Shown here in pieces: positions 38,334-47,131 of a DNA stretch of 64,000 bases (the stretch's first letter is position 1; each line of letters opens with the position of its first letter). A program made the translations under genes and the position numbers. This DNA is from Leptospira harrisiae (GTDB lineage: Bacteria; Spirochaetota; Leptospiria; Leptospirales; Leptospiraceae): assembly GCF_002811945.1 (NCBI RefSeq), contig NZ_NPDX01000005.1:62001-126000 (forward strand), in the 5' to 3' direction. Under the pieces are notes generated by a model. It saw only the letters and a list, made by a program, of their open reading frames with translations, was not told where the DNA came from and ran no database searches.

Positions 38334-40526
38334 TTATTTCTTTTTAGTTGTGGACTCATCTTTTTTGAAATCTTTTAATTTCAAAAAAACTTTGATCTCT
38401 TCAAAATCGATTCGATCAAGGCTTACGGAAACTGGATCTCCTATAAAAAATATTTTGGAATACTTCTTTGAATAGAAGGAGAAGTCGTTTTTAATCGTAA
38501 CTTCAAATTCATCGGTAAACTCTGATTTATCGAGAACACCTTCCAAATTAGAAATATCTAGTTCCACAAAGATTTGTGAAGGTCGGATTCCAACAATAAA
38601 ACCTTTGAATTCCTTTATCCCTGTAGATTCCAAATAACGAAAAGATTTAATTTTGACAATGTCTCGTTCGGCATCTGCAGCCCTTCTTTCTTCTTCTGAA
38701 CAATGTAAACCCATCACAGCTATTTCATTTTCTGAATAGGTTCTTTCCGTTTCAAGAAGTGTGGCCTGTAACACACGATGAACAATCAAATCTGGATAAC
38801 GCCTGATAGGAGAGGTGAAATGGCAATAGTCCTTAAACCCAAGTCCCCAGTGCCCAAGTGGATCCGATCCGTAGTAGGCCTGCATAAAACTTCGTAACAA
38901 CAAATAATTGAAAATTTTTCCAACGGAACCATCTTCAATTTCTTTCACCGCTTTCATGATCTCTGCGTAACTTGTATCTTTGATTTGGATGTTATACCCG
39001 TTCAATTGGAGGAAATGATTTAGAGTTTCTAACTTTTCTTCATCCATCGCTTCGTGGATACGATGTAATGACGGAGCTTTTCTTTTTCTCAAAAATTCAT
39101 CTACTTTCAAGTTAGCAGACAACATCAATTCTTCAATGAGCATATGACTTGTTAGGCGTTCTCGATTTTCTATTCCAATTGGTTCTTTTCTTTCGTTCCA
39201 GGTGATTGTGGTTTCTCGTAAGTTTAAATCAATTCGACCAGCTTCCATTCTACGTTTGCGTAAGGCTTCTGTGAATTGTGAAACTTGGAACATCCAATTT
39301 TTTGGATCTTTAGCTTTGATTTCTTCTTCGGCCATTTCATAAGTGTATCTTGTATTCACTTTGATGACTGACTTATAAAACTTGGCATTGTAAATTTCAC
39401 CTGTTTTACTTGCTTCCATCTCAACGGTAAAAGCAAGGCGATTTGTATTCGCAACCAAACTACAAAGGTCTTCAGATAAAATCGGTGGTAACATTGGAAC
39501 CACACGGTTTGCTAAATAAACTGATGTGGCTCTTTCATAAGCCTCTTTGTCCAGAGGTGAATCTTTTTCTACGTAATAAGAAACATCGGCAATATGAATC
39601 CATACACGAAGCTTATTCCCTTCGTCGACAAAACTAATGGCGTCATCAAAATCTTTCGCTGTAATTCCATCGATTGTGACTGCATATAAATCTCGCAGAT
39701 CAGTTCTTGTATTCCAATCCGTAACAGTTTTTTCTGATACTTCTTCTGGAAAGTCCAAAGGAATAAAATCAGGATGCACCGGATCATAATTGTACTTCAT
39801 TAAAATCCGTTGTAGGTCGCTATCTTCTTTTGTGTCCGATTCAAATCGAATAAAACTGACATCATAAAGATTGTCTTGTGGGAGTGCGCCTTCTTTAAAT
39901 TTAACGATTAAAATATCATTCACATTTATCGAATCAAAGGTGTCTTTGAGAATGGATTTTACATGAAGTACACCTTCTTTGCCTTCACCAAGCATATCGA
40001 GGAAATTTCCAAAAACAAATTTATTGGTTTTCTCTCTGACTCGCATTCGGTAAAGAACACGACCACGTTTGACAATATTCGTGACTTCTGCTTCGAGCCT
40101 GTCTCTTTTGCCAACACCCAAAGGGATGACTTCTACTTTATCACCGGTGATGGCTGAATTGGTCATTGGCCCTGGAACAAAAATTTCGTTTTTGGAAGGG
40201 AGTGAGATAAAACCATCACCTCTACGGGATATGGAGATTCTGCCTGTTAGGCGAAAGGGATTTGCTACAGTTAAGTATTTTTTGTTAGGAATTAGTAATC
40301 CTTCGGCTTCTAACAAGTTGAGAAGTTGATCAATTAGAAATTCGATTTCTTTTCTAGGAACTTTTTCTTTTCGTTTGAAGGCTTTTACTTTCTTCGTTTT
40401 TGGGTCGGGTCGTTTGAATTCACTTGATTCGGTAAATTTTTTTTTGATCTCTTGTCTTGTGATGTCCTTTCCGGATTTTTGATCCAGAAATTCTATGATT
40501 TTTCTTTGTATTTTATAGGTATCCAT
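38334..40526 (-). CDS. rnr: Ribonuclease R
   Basis: This 730-residue 3'-5' exoribonuclease has an N-terminal helix-turn-helix, cold-shock domains, the RNB catalytic domain with VTIDGITAKDFDDAIS (metal-binding Asp residues), WIHIADVSYYV and HFTSPIRRYPDLIVHR, and a C-terminal S1 domain (GIRPSQIFVELDI), ending in a Lys-rich tail typical of RNase R. It is the last gene of the hslO-tsaE-tsaB-rnr unit, 4 bases after tsaB. Confidence 0.96.
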   Translation of the reverse strand: MDTYKIQRKIIEFLDQKSGKDITRQEIKKKFTESSEFKRPDPKTKKVKAFKRKEKVPRKEIEFLIDQLLNLLEAEGLLIPNKKYLTVANPFRLTGRISISRRGDGFISLPSKNEIFVPGPMTNSAITGDKVEVIPLGVGKRDRLEAEVTNIVKRGRVLYRMRVREKTNKFVFGNFLDMLGEGKEGVLHVKSILKDTFDSINVNDILIVKFKEGALPQDNLYDVSFIRFESDTKEDSDLQRILMKYNYDPVHPDFIPLDFPEEVSEKTVTDWNTRTDLRDLYAVTIDGITAKDFDDAISFVDEGNKLRVWIHIADVSYYVEKDSPLDKEAYERATSVYLANRVVPMLPPILSEDLCSLVANTNRLAFTVEMEASKTGEIYNAKFYKSVIKVNTRYTYEMAEEEIKAKDPKNWMFQVSQFTEALRKRRMEAGRIDLNLRETTITWNERKEPIGIENRERLTSHMLIEELMLSANLKVDEFLRKRKAPSLHRIHEAMDEEKLETLNHFLQLNGYNIQIKDTSYAEIMKAVKEIEDGSVGKIFNYLLLRSFMQAYYGSDPLGHWGLGFKDYCHFTSPIRRYPDLIVHRVLQATLLETERTYSENEIAVMGLHCSEEERRAADAERDIVKIKSFRYLESTGIKEFKGFIVGIRPSQIFVELDISNLEGVLDKSEFTDEFEVTIKNDFSFYSKKYSKIFFIGDPVSVSLDRIDFEEIKVFLKLKDFKKDESTTKKK

Positions 40527-40530
40527 AAAT

Positions 40531-41202
40531 TCATTTGTGATCTACATAGGTCCCGCGGATGTAGTTGGGCAGGAGAGATAAATAGTCGTTTTTATTTGGT
40601 TCTGTTTTGAAGTATTGTTTCAAACTATACTGTAGTATAGACGAAAGATTTAAGTTTGTCGCCTCAATTTTTATCGCGGCATTAGGGTAAAACTTAGGCA
40701 AATTTCCAGTATAGTACCAATTGTTAGGTGTCCATTCTGAGGTTTTGATTTTGACTTCGATGGATTCAGGAGTCAGATCAAAAGATTCTGATAAACCTTT
40801 TTCGGATTTATACTTTGTATAGTATTTTCCTTGTTTCCCATCTAAACAGAGTAGGGAAGTTTTTGCGTCTACTTCCTTTCCTTTGATTCCTACTAAATAT
40901 ACTTCTAAACTATCTACTCCGAATACGGGAATTTCCCACAATTGGGAAAGATCTCTAGCGGTAGTCACTGTTATGCGAATACCCGTAAAAGAACCTGGAC
41001 CATTTGCAACAATGATGAGATCCGGTTTATTGATTTTGGCTTTCTCTATACCCAATCGGATGTATTCAACTAGCATATAAGAAGATTCTTTAGGTGTAGT
41101 TTCTGTTTGTTCGGAAAGTATTTCCAAGTCTGTGTTTTCGGAATATTTAGAAACAAGGACTTGAATCCAATCTTGGGTTGTGTCGAAATATAAAATATTC
41201 AT
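40531..41202 (-). CDS. tsaB: tRNA threonylcarbamoyladenosine biosynthesis protein TsaB
   Basis: TsaB, with TsaD and TsaE, transfers the threonylcarbamoyl group to A37. The 223 residues start MNILYFDTTQDW, an ASKHA-type phosphate loop, and contain the family signature VANGPGSFTGIRI. ATG 41202 follows GAGGAAG and overlaps the tsaE stop by 4 bases. tsaD is not in the window. Confidence 0.93.
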   Translation of the reverse strand: MNILYFDTTQDWIQVLVSKYSENTDLEILSEQTETTPKESSYMLVEYIRLGIEKAKINKPDLIIVANGPGSFTGIRITVTTARDLSQLWEIPVFGVDSLEVYLVGIKGKEVDAKTSLLCLDGKQGKYYTKYKSEKGLSESFDLTPESIEVKIKTSEWTPNNWYYTGNLPKFYPNAAIKIEATNLNLSSILQYSLKQYFKTEPNKNDYLSLLPNYIRGTYVDHK

Positions 41203-41657
41203 CGAACTTCCTCTTCCGACCATTTCAAAGTATAGGAACGAACTTCTATGGAATCCGAATCAATCGACAAATAGATGCGATTATTTTTTGGTAAATAAGG
41301 TTCTGCAAGTTGCCACCACTCAATGGCAGAGACACCTTCTTTTCCCCAAATTTCTTCAAATCCAAGCTCATCTAATTCTTCCAAAACTTTAATCCTGTAT
41401 AAATCAAAATGATACAAACGAAAGTTAGGGGAATCATAAATATTATATAAAGAAAAAGTAGGTGAATTGATAGAACTTTCTGTCCCAAATCGACTAAACC
41501 ATTCTCGGATAAAAGTAGTTTTGCCGGCGCCCATTTCACCCGAAATCAGTAAGATAGGAAATATCTTTTTCGCAAGGTATCGTTCTACCAATTGGTCCAA
41601 ACTTAAAAAAACTGGATTCAGTTCCGATTCTCTAAGAGAGAGAAAACTGGCCTTCAT
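41199..41657 (-). CDS. tsaE: tRNA threonylcarbamoyladenosine biosynthesis ATPase TsaE
   Basis: The 152-residue P-loop protein has Walker A SGEMGAGKTTFIREW, NSPTFSLYNIY and YHFDLYRI in the order seen in TsaE/YjeE. It overlaps hslO by 4 bases upstream and tsaB by 4 bases downstream, so the three are translated as a set. It supplies the ATPase that resets the TsaBD complex. Confidence 0.95.
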   Translation of the reverse strand: MKASFLSLRESELNPVFLSLDQLVERYLAKKIFPILLISGEMGAGKTTFIREWFSRFGTESSINSPTFSLYNIYDSPNFRLYHFDLYRIKVLEELDELGFEEIWGKEGVSAIEWWQLAEPYLPKNNRIYLSIDSDSIEVRSYTLKWSEEEVR

Positions 41658-42508
41658 TGATTAAAGAATTTCTCCACATCAAAAGAATCAAATTGATAGG
41701 CTGTTCTACAAAACTCACATGTAATTTCTATTTTTCCAAATTCATCGATGATGGAGTCAGCTTCCTGTTTACCAAGGGAAGCAATGATATCTGCTACCTT
41801 ATGTCTGGAACAATCACATAAAAATTCTGGAGATTCGTTGCTGAGTACTTCCAATTCCGAACCTATTTCAGTTTGTAGAGAAGCCAACATTTCATTGATA
41901 CTGAGTGCCCAAAAAGCTTCTCTTTTCACAAGAGGTTGGATTTTGGAAATCAGATACTTAAAACTTTCTTCGGGAGCATCAGGCAGTGCTTCAAAGAACA
42001 AACCTTTTGCGGAAAAATCATTTCCTGGAAAATCAAATGGAAAAACTTCCATTCCTACGATGGCCTTGATTTGTTCAGATTCAGTAAGATACTTGATAAA
42101 ATTTACTTCAAAGGTATCTTCTACAAGGTTTGTATAAGATTGGTAAGTGTCTGAATCAAAGTCCCAACGAATTACTTTCATAATCCCTTGGCCTAAAATG
42201 AATTCATTTCGGATATCACCTTCTTCATGGCTTGCTGAATAAGCGACGGACTTCATTTTACCGTAGCGATCACTATAGGCTAAGGCTTGTTTGTTGGAAT
42301 CATCTTTCCATTGAATGCTCACCTTTTGCTGGTTTTTTGTCATCTCTGCGAGAAACAACGCACCCATCATGGTTTTAGAAAGAAATACGGACATTTCTTT
42401 GTTTAGAGAATGAAGAAACATAGCTTCTTTGGCAGTTTCTGTCAAATCGACTAAAGTAAATCGATAGTGGTGGGTGTTGGATATACCTAAAATAACTTGG
42501 TCAGACAT
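41654..42508 (-). CDS. hslO: Redox-regulated chaperone Hsp33
   Basis: The 284-residue protein from ATG 42508 has the Hsp33 holdase domain and the C-terminal zinc-binding redox switch, FLCDCSRHKV (CxC) and ITCEFCRTAY (CxxC). The four cysteines bind zinc when reduced; oxidation unfolds the linker and turns on chaperone activity. The frame is open upstream to 42616, into the next gene, but the family N-terminus starts here. It faces the beta-galactosidase gene across 75 bases. Confidence 0.95.
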   Translation of the reverse strand: MSDQVILGISNTHHYRFTLVDLTETAKEAMFLHSLNKEMSVFLSKTMMGALFLAEMTKNQQKVSIQWKDDSNKQALAYSDRYGKMKSVAYSASHEEGDIRNEFILGQGIMKVIRWDFDSDTYQSYTNLVEDTFEVNFIKYLTESEQIKAIVGMEVFPFDFPGNDFSAKGLFFEALPDAPEESFKYLISKIQPLVKREAFWALSINEMLASLQTEIGSELEVLSNESPEFLCDCSRHKVADIIASLGKQEADSIIDEFGKIEITCEFCRTAYQFDSFDVEKFFNQ

Positions 42509-42583
42509 TATTTGATTGAAAGGGGTGTTTTCTGATTCAGTCTGTGTCACAAGATAGATTCTGCAATCGCAAAAAGGAAAAAT

Positions 42584-44566
42584 ATGATCTTTGGCGCCTG
42601 TTATTACCCCGAACAATGGAACCCTAAGGATTGGGATGAAGACCTAAAAATTATGAAAGAGATGGGTCTTTCGTCAGTAAGGCTCGCAGAATTCGCTTGG
42701 GGACTTATGGAACCAAAGGAAGGAAAGTTCGACTTTTCTTTGTTTGATGCGGTTTTAAAAAAAGTCCAAGACCACGGAATGACAGCCATTCTTGGCACAC
42801 CAACAGCTACCTTTCCCCCTTGGTTGTACAAAAAATTTCCAGAAATTGTTCAGGTATCTAAAGAAGGGATCATTAGAGGGATTGGAACTAGACGCCAGGC
42901 TTGTTTTTCTTCCCCAGCTTATCAAAAAGCAACGGAACGAATCGTTACTGCAATGGCCAAACATTTTGGAAATCACCCAGCGGTTGTTGGATGGCAAATT
43001 GACAATGAACCAGGGCACGAAGGTTCAGACGTCGATTATTCTCCATTAGCGCTTAAAAATTTTCGTACTTGGTTAAAAACAAAATACAAGAATCTAGACT
43101 CGCTTAACAAACGTTGGGGGAATATTTTTTGGGGAGTGATCTACTCAGACTGGAATGAAATTCCGTTACCGGCGGCTCACGTCGCTAGTAATTTCAATCC
43201 TGCCATGATCCAAGACTATTACAGGTTCCAATCAGATGAACTGGTTTCTTACATTCATTTCCAAGCAGAGATATTACGTAAATATAGTAAAGGAAAACCT
43301 CTTACAACCAATCTATATCCATCTCCTTTTTTACCTGTGACAGACATGGCAGAATTATTTTCCAAATTGGACTATGTGTCTTGGGACAACTATCCTGTCT
43401 GGGGGAACCAACAAGAACCATACCCTCATCCTTTGGTCACGGCCACTCAGCAGTATTCACGAGGATTAAAAAACAAACCGTACACTGTCATGGAACAATT
43501 CTCAGGTGTGCAGGGCCATGATACTTTAGGTTATCTTCCACCACCGGGGCAAATTGGTTTATGGCTTACACAAGCCATTGTGAATGGTGCGAATCAAATC
43601 TATTTCTTTCGTTATCGTACTGCCCGTTTTGGTCAGGAACAACTTTGTTATGGAATTTTGGATCACGGAAAACGAAAAACACACAAATACTTTGAGTTAA
43701 AAAAGACTATTGAAGATATCAATGAGTTTGCATCAGATATTGCTGATTCACCTTACAAAGCTGAAGTGGCAATTTTACACGATATTGAAAATTCACGTAA
43801 TTACAAACACCAACCTTTGAGTGATGCTTTAAAATTTTCACCGGTTCCCTTTGCCCAAGTCGGATACGATATTGAACTTGCTACTTGGTTTGCAGGGACC
43901 AATGTTTTAAATGTAAACGCTCATTCTCTTCCCATTAGTGCAGAAAACGATTGGTCAAAGTATAAAGTATTAACATTGCCACTGTATACAATGTTCGATC
44001 CATCGATTGTAGAAAAATTAAAAACTTACGTAGCAAATGGAGGAACTTTGGTTCTTGGTTATCGGGCGGGAATTAAAGACAAAGACCATTGGATGGTAGA
44101 AGAGCCAGTTCCGGGAGTTTTTGGAGAAATGACTGGAGTAGAGGTGTTTCAGTTTGAAGCACCAGCAACTGACAAAGTGGGAATTCGAATGGGAATTTTA
44201 CCTCTCAAAGGATCCAAGTTCTGTGAAATTTTGGAGCCAACAACTGCCAAAGTCGTAGCGAGATACAATGATTCAAAAAAGTTTTATTCCGGTAAAGCTG
44301 CGATCACTGTGAATTCTTTTGGTAAAGGTAAGGTTTATTATGTGGGAACCTCTCTCACACCAGAAAGTTTTATTTTATTATATAGAAAGATATTGAAGGG
44401 AGCAGGGGTTCCCTTTGGTTTTCTTGGTGCGACAATTGAACGTCATTACCGAGAAGGAAAACAATTCAATTATGAAATTACAATGAACCACTCTAACCGA
44501 TATAAGTTGGCGGGACTTTCGATTTTAAAGCCGTTTGGTTACAAACTCAAAAGAATTCCCAAATAA
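42584..44566 (+). CDS. Beta-galactosidase, glycoside hydrolase family 42
   Basis: The 660-residue enzyme has the GH42 core: GACYYPEQW at the start, LAEFAWGLMEP, the acid/base Glu142 in WQIDNEPG, WDNYPVW, and the nucleophile region TVMEQFSGVQGHD, then PGQIGLWLTQAIVNGANQIYFFRYR. The later glutamine-amidotransferase-like and beta domains follow. There is no signal peptide, so it acts in the cytoplasm on beta-galactosides, perhaps of plant or glycan origin. No transporter is adjacent. Leptospira lives on fatty acids, so a sugar hydrolase here is notable. Confidence 0.93.
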   Translation: MIFGACYYPEQWNPKDWDEDLKIMKEMGLSSVRLAEFAWGLMEPKEGKFDFSLFDAVLKKVQDHGMTAILGTPTATFPPWLYKKFPEIVQVSKEGIIRGIGTRRQACFSSPAYQKATERIVTAMAKHFGNHPAVVGWQIDNEPGHEGSDVDYSPLALKNFRTWLKTKYKNLDSLNKRWGNIFWGVIYSDWNEIPLPAAHVASNFNPAMIQDYYRFQSDELVSYIHFQAEILRKYSKGKPLTTNLYPSPFLPVTDMAELFSKLDYVSWDNYPVWGNQQEPYPHPLVTATQQYSRGLKNKPYTVMEQFSGVQGHDTLGYLPPPGQIGLWLTQAIVNGANQIYFFRYRTARFGQEQLCYGILDHGKRKTHKYFELKKTIEDINEFASDIADSPYKAEVAILHDIENSRNYKHQPLSDALKFSPVPFAQVGYDIELATWFAGTNVLNVNAHSLPISAENDWSKYKVLTLPLYTMFDPSIVEKLKTYVANGGTLVLGYRAGIKDKDHWMVEEPVPGVFGEMTGVEVFQFEAPATDKVGIRMGILPLKGSKFCEILEPTTAKVVARYNDSKKFYSGKAAITVNSFGKGKVYYVGTSLTPESFILLYRKILKGAGVPFGFLGATIERHYREGKQFNYEITMNHSNRYKLAGLSILKPFGYKLKRIPK

Positions 44567-44590
44567 AACTTTGGTATTTTAAAATAGAAG

Positions 44591-45481
44591 ATGAGAATAC
44601 AAGATTTTAAATCAATCAATCGGATTTTAAACGAAACATCCGGAAAAAATAAACCAGGTGAAATTTATGTGGATAATCTACATACACCTTACATTCAGTT
44701 TCCTGACCGATTTGTTATCCCAGGTACTTCTGTCACACAACCCGAGTTTGGTGATATCAAAGATTTTGTTCAAACTGTTTTAAAGTATATTCCAGAAGCC
44801 ATAGAAGGAACTTGTTTATTACCCGAACCAAGACCCAAACGAGAAACAGGAAAATTGTTTTTTGTTCGGCCTATGTTATTTGGATCTTCCCGTTTTTTAT
44901 ATGTGTTTTCTGTGGATATGTTGTACTTGGGTGGGGCAAAGTCGGAAGAAATCAAAAAACCTGGCTCACAAAATATGACTCCATCCATTATCACGGATCG
45001 GTTGTACTTTCAAACCAAAATCATTCACCTTCATTCTACGAAAGAAGACGGGGAAGACATTACTGACTTTGAAGCAAAACGATTTCAGGGTGGAATATTT
45101 CGTGTTGAATCGGAAAAGGATGATAACAAACCAATCCGAAGGTTTTCAGAAATTTTTGATGAAATTGATTTTTCGGAAACGGAATCGAAAATCCGAGAAG
45201 AATTAGGAATTAGCTCTGAAGTTTGGAAATTAGGAAGAATTTATAGTCCGATTGGAATTGATTATTTGTCGTTATCACTTCGGTTTTTAATTCCTAGTTT
45301 GCCAAAAACCATCCAACAATTTCGAAATTTTTATCCCATTCTTACTGAAACAGAGTTAGGAATTCCAGACGAAACGTTAAAAAAATATCATGAATATCTA
45401 TCTTCTTTTGAAGTGGAACGGACGCAGTCGAAGTCCGGAAATATTTTATGGAAAGTCATTCAAAAATCATCCGATAATTAA
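44591..45481 (+). CDS. Conserved-looking cytoplasmic protein, function unknown
   Basis: The 296-residue frame has no signal peptide or membrane helix and no motif I recognise. It looks alpha/beta with segments such as GEIYVDNLHTPYIQFPDRF, KLFFVRPMLFGSSRFLYVF and DRLYFQTKIIHLH, then a Glu-rich part. Codon use is like its neighbours. It lies 24 bases after the GH42 gene and 12 before the inositol-phosphatase gene, so it may be in one transcript with either. Confidence 0.7.
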   Translation: MRIQDFKSINRILNETSGKNKPGEIYVDNLHTPYIQFPDRFVIPGTSVTQPEFGDIKDFVQTVLKYIPEAIEGTCLLPEPRPKRETGKLFFVRPMLFGSSRFLYVFSVDMLYLGGAKSEEIKKPGSQNMTPSIITDRLYFQTKIIHLHSTKEDGEDITDFEAKRFQGGIFRVESEKDDNKPIRRFSEIFDEIDFSETESKIREELGISSEVWKLGRIYSPIGIDYLSLSLRFLIPSLPKTIQQFRNFYPILTETELGIPDETLKKYHEYLSSFEVERTQSKSGNILWKVIQKSSDN

Positions 45482-45493
45482 AAAGCAGGTAGT

Positions 45494-46336
45494 ATGGGAA
45501 TCTCTTCACCAACCATTAATTTCCCCGTAGATGAAACCATCAAGCGGATCGAATATGTAAAAGCAAATGCGATGGGAATCATCCATGAAGCTAAAAAAAT
45601 CCAACGTGAGGTTTCCGCAATTCGATCGGAAACAGATGCTGATGAAAAGGAACGAATTGACGCCGCCGATGGAAAGTTAGGTGATATTTTGATTCGTTTT
45701 TTACAAAAGTCATTTCCTAAAGATGGAATTATCTGCGAAGATAAACCTACCATAGACGGTGGTGATTTTAAATGGGTTCTAGATCCTGTGGATGGTTCCA
45801 TGAATTTTGTTCGAGGCCTTCCTTTGTATGCGATTTCCTTTGGACTCGAACATAGAGAAACTCCCGTTGGTGGTGTTGTGATTGTCCCTCCACAGGAGTC
45901 AGTTTATTCTGCAGTGCTTGGTGAAGGTGCTTATAAAAATGGAGAACCCATTGTTACCTCCAGAATTTCGGAACTAAACCGAGCCATTTTTTCTCCCAAT
46001 CTTCCCACAAAACGCGCTCATATGATCCAAGAAATCATGGCTGATTTATCAGGGTTTTTAACTTATGCTAGGTCATTTCGTCGCACTGGTTCCTTTGTTT
46101 TAGATGCATGTTTCATTGCGGAAGGTGTGATGGATGCCATTTGGGAAAAAACTGTAAAACATTGGGATGTTTCTGCCATTTCTGTCATTTTAACAGAAGC
46201 AGGTGGGAAATTGACTGACTTAAATGGTGTCCATTACTATACCGGACTTCCGGAGTTAGTGGCTTCTAACGGAGTTTTACATTCGGAAATTTTAAATTTA
46301 TTGAAGACAGTTCGTTCGACAGTCAGTCGAAATTAA
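45494..46336 (+). CDS. Inositol monophosphatase family protein
   Basis: The 280-residue product has the family metal motifs: GIICEDKPTID (in place of GEE), WVLDPVDGSMNFVRG and KHWDVSAISVILTEAGG. This family hydrolyses inositol phosphate, fructose-1,6-bisphosphate or PAP; the substrate cannot be read. A terminator follows directly. Confidence 0.9.
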   Translation: MGISSPTINFPVDETIKRIEYVKANAMGIIHEAKKIQREVSAIRSETDADEKERIDAADGKLGDILIRFLQKSFPKDGIICEDKPTIDGGDFKWVLDPVDGSMNFVRGLPLYAISFGLEHRETPVGGVVIVPPQESVYSAVLGEGAYKNGEPIVTSRISELNRAIFSPNLPTKRAHMIQEIMADLSGFLTYARSFRRTGSFVLDACFIAEGVMDAIWEKTVKHWDVSAISVILTEAGGKLTDLNGVHYYTGLPELVASNGVLHSEILNLLKTVRSTVSRN

Positions 46337-46343
46337 TAGAGAG

Positions 46344-46370
46344 GAACGATTAGAATCGTTCTACTTTTTT
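46344..46370 (+). terminator. Rho-independent terminator after the inositol-phosphatase gene
   Basis: GAACGATT (46344-46351) and AATCGTTC (46354-46361) form a perfect 8-base stem, followed by TACTTTTTT. It lies 8 bases past the stop codon. Confidence 0.75.
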
Positions 46371-46380
46371 AGTTTACGAT

Positions 46381-46409
46381 TTGCTTTTGCGATCCATACT
46401 AGATACAAA
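46381..46409 (+). promoter_or_regulatory. Possible sodB promoter
   Basis: TTGCTT (46381-46386), 17-base spacer, TACAAA (46404-46409). Weak hexamers with good spacing, just downstream of a terminator and 36 bases before the sod start; AGGAGA precedes the ATG by 7 bases. Confidence 0.35.
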
Positions 46410-46444
46410 ATACAATTACACTTGAATCCATCAGGAGACCGATC

Positions 46445-47020
46445 ATGGAACATAAACTCCCAGAACTTCCTTATGCAAAGGATGCACTTCTTCCGCACAT
46501 TTCACCTGAAACTTTAGAGTTTCATTATGGAAAACACCACCAAACTTACGTTACAAACCTCAACAACCTTATCAAAGGAACTGAGTTTGAAAATGCTACA
46601 CTTGAAGAAATTGTAAAAAAGTCTTCCGGCGGAATTTTTAATAACGCAGCTCAAATTTGGAATCACACTTTCTACTGGCATTCTCTTTCTCCAAAAGGTG
46701 GCGGAGCTCCTACCGGTGCAGTTGCCGATTTAATCACAAAATCTTTTGGTTCTTTCGATGCTTTTAAAGAAAAGTTCTCTCAATCTGCGATCACAAACTT
46801 TGGATCTGGTTGGACTTGGCTTGTGAAAAAAGGTGACGGTGTCGAAATCGTAAACACTAGCAATGCAGGAAGCCCTTTGAAAGATGGACTCCAATCATTG
46901 TTAACCATTGATGTTTGGGAACACGCATATTATATTGATTTCCGCAATGCTCGTCCGAAATACGTAGAAGCATTCTGGAATTTAGTAAACTGGGACTTTG
47001 CAAACCAAAACTTAAAATAA
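46445..47020 (+). CDS. sodB: Superoxide dismutase, iron type
   Basis: The 191-residue enzyme has the metal ligands in [15 protein letters not shown] and [10 protein letters not shown], and GSGWTWLV. The Gln in [12 protein letters not shown] is the residue typical of iron rather than manganese enzymes. No signal peptide, so cytosolic. It converts superoxide to peroxide and oxygen. A terminator lies 26 bases after the stop. Confidence 0.95.
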   Translation: MEHKLPELPYAKDALLPHISPETLEFHYGKHHQTYVTNLNNLIKGTEFENATLEEIVKKSSGGIFNNAAQIWNHTFYWHSLSPKGGGAPTGAVADLITKSFGSFDAFKEKFSQSAITNFGSGWTWLVKKGDGVEIVNTSNAGSPLKDGLQSLLTIDVWEHAYYIDFRNARPKYVEAFWNLVNWDFANQNLK

Positions 47021-47045
47021 GAACGGATCTAAGAATCCCACGTAG

Positions 47046-47080
47046 AAAGGCAGGTTCCGGAATCCGGCACCTGCCTTTTT
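47046..47080 (+). terminator. Rho-independent terminator after sodB
   Basis: AAAGGCAGGT (47046-47055) pairs with ACCTGCCTTT (47069-47078), with a second inner stem CCGG/CCGG (47057-47060, 47064-47067), followed by a T run. Confidence 0.9.
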
Positions 47081-47131
47081 TATTTCATAAAAAGATTCAA
47101 AATGAATCTTGGTACCTAATACAGAGTTTTT

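Noticed and set aside
42509..42616. Upstream part of the hslO frame
   Set aside because: It runs into the beta-galactosidase start; Hsp33 proteins begin at the internal Met used here.
47021..47131. Trp leader or attenuator before trpE
   Set aside because: The only hairpin (47046-47080) fits a terminator for sodB; no Trp-rich leader peptide or alternative pairing is visible.
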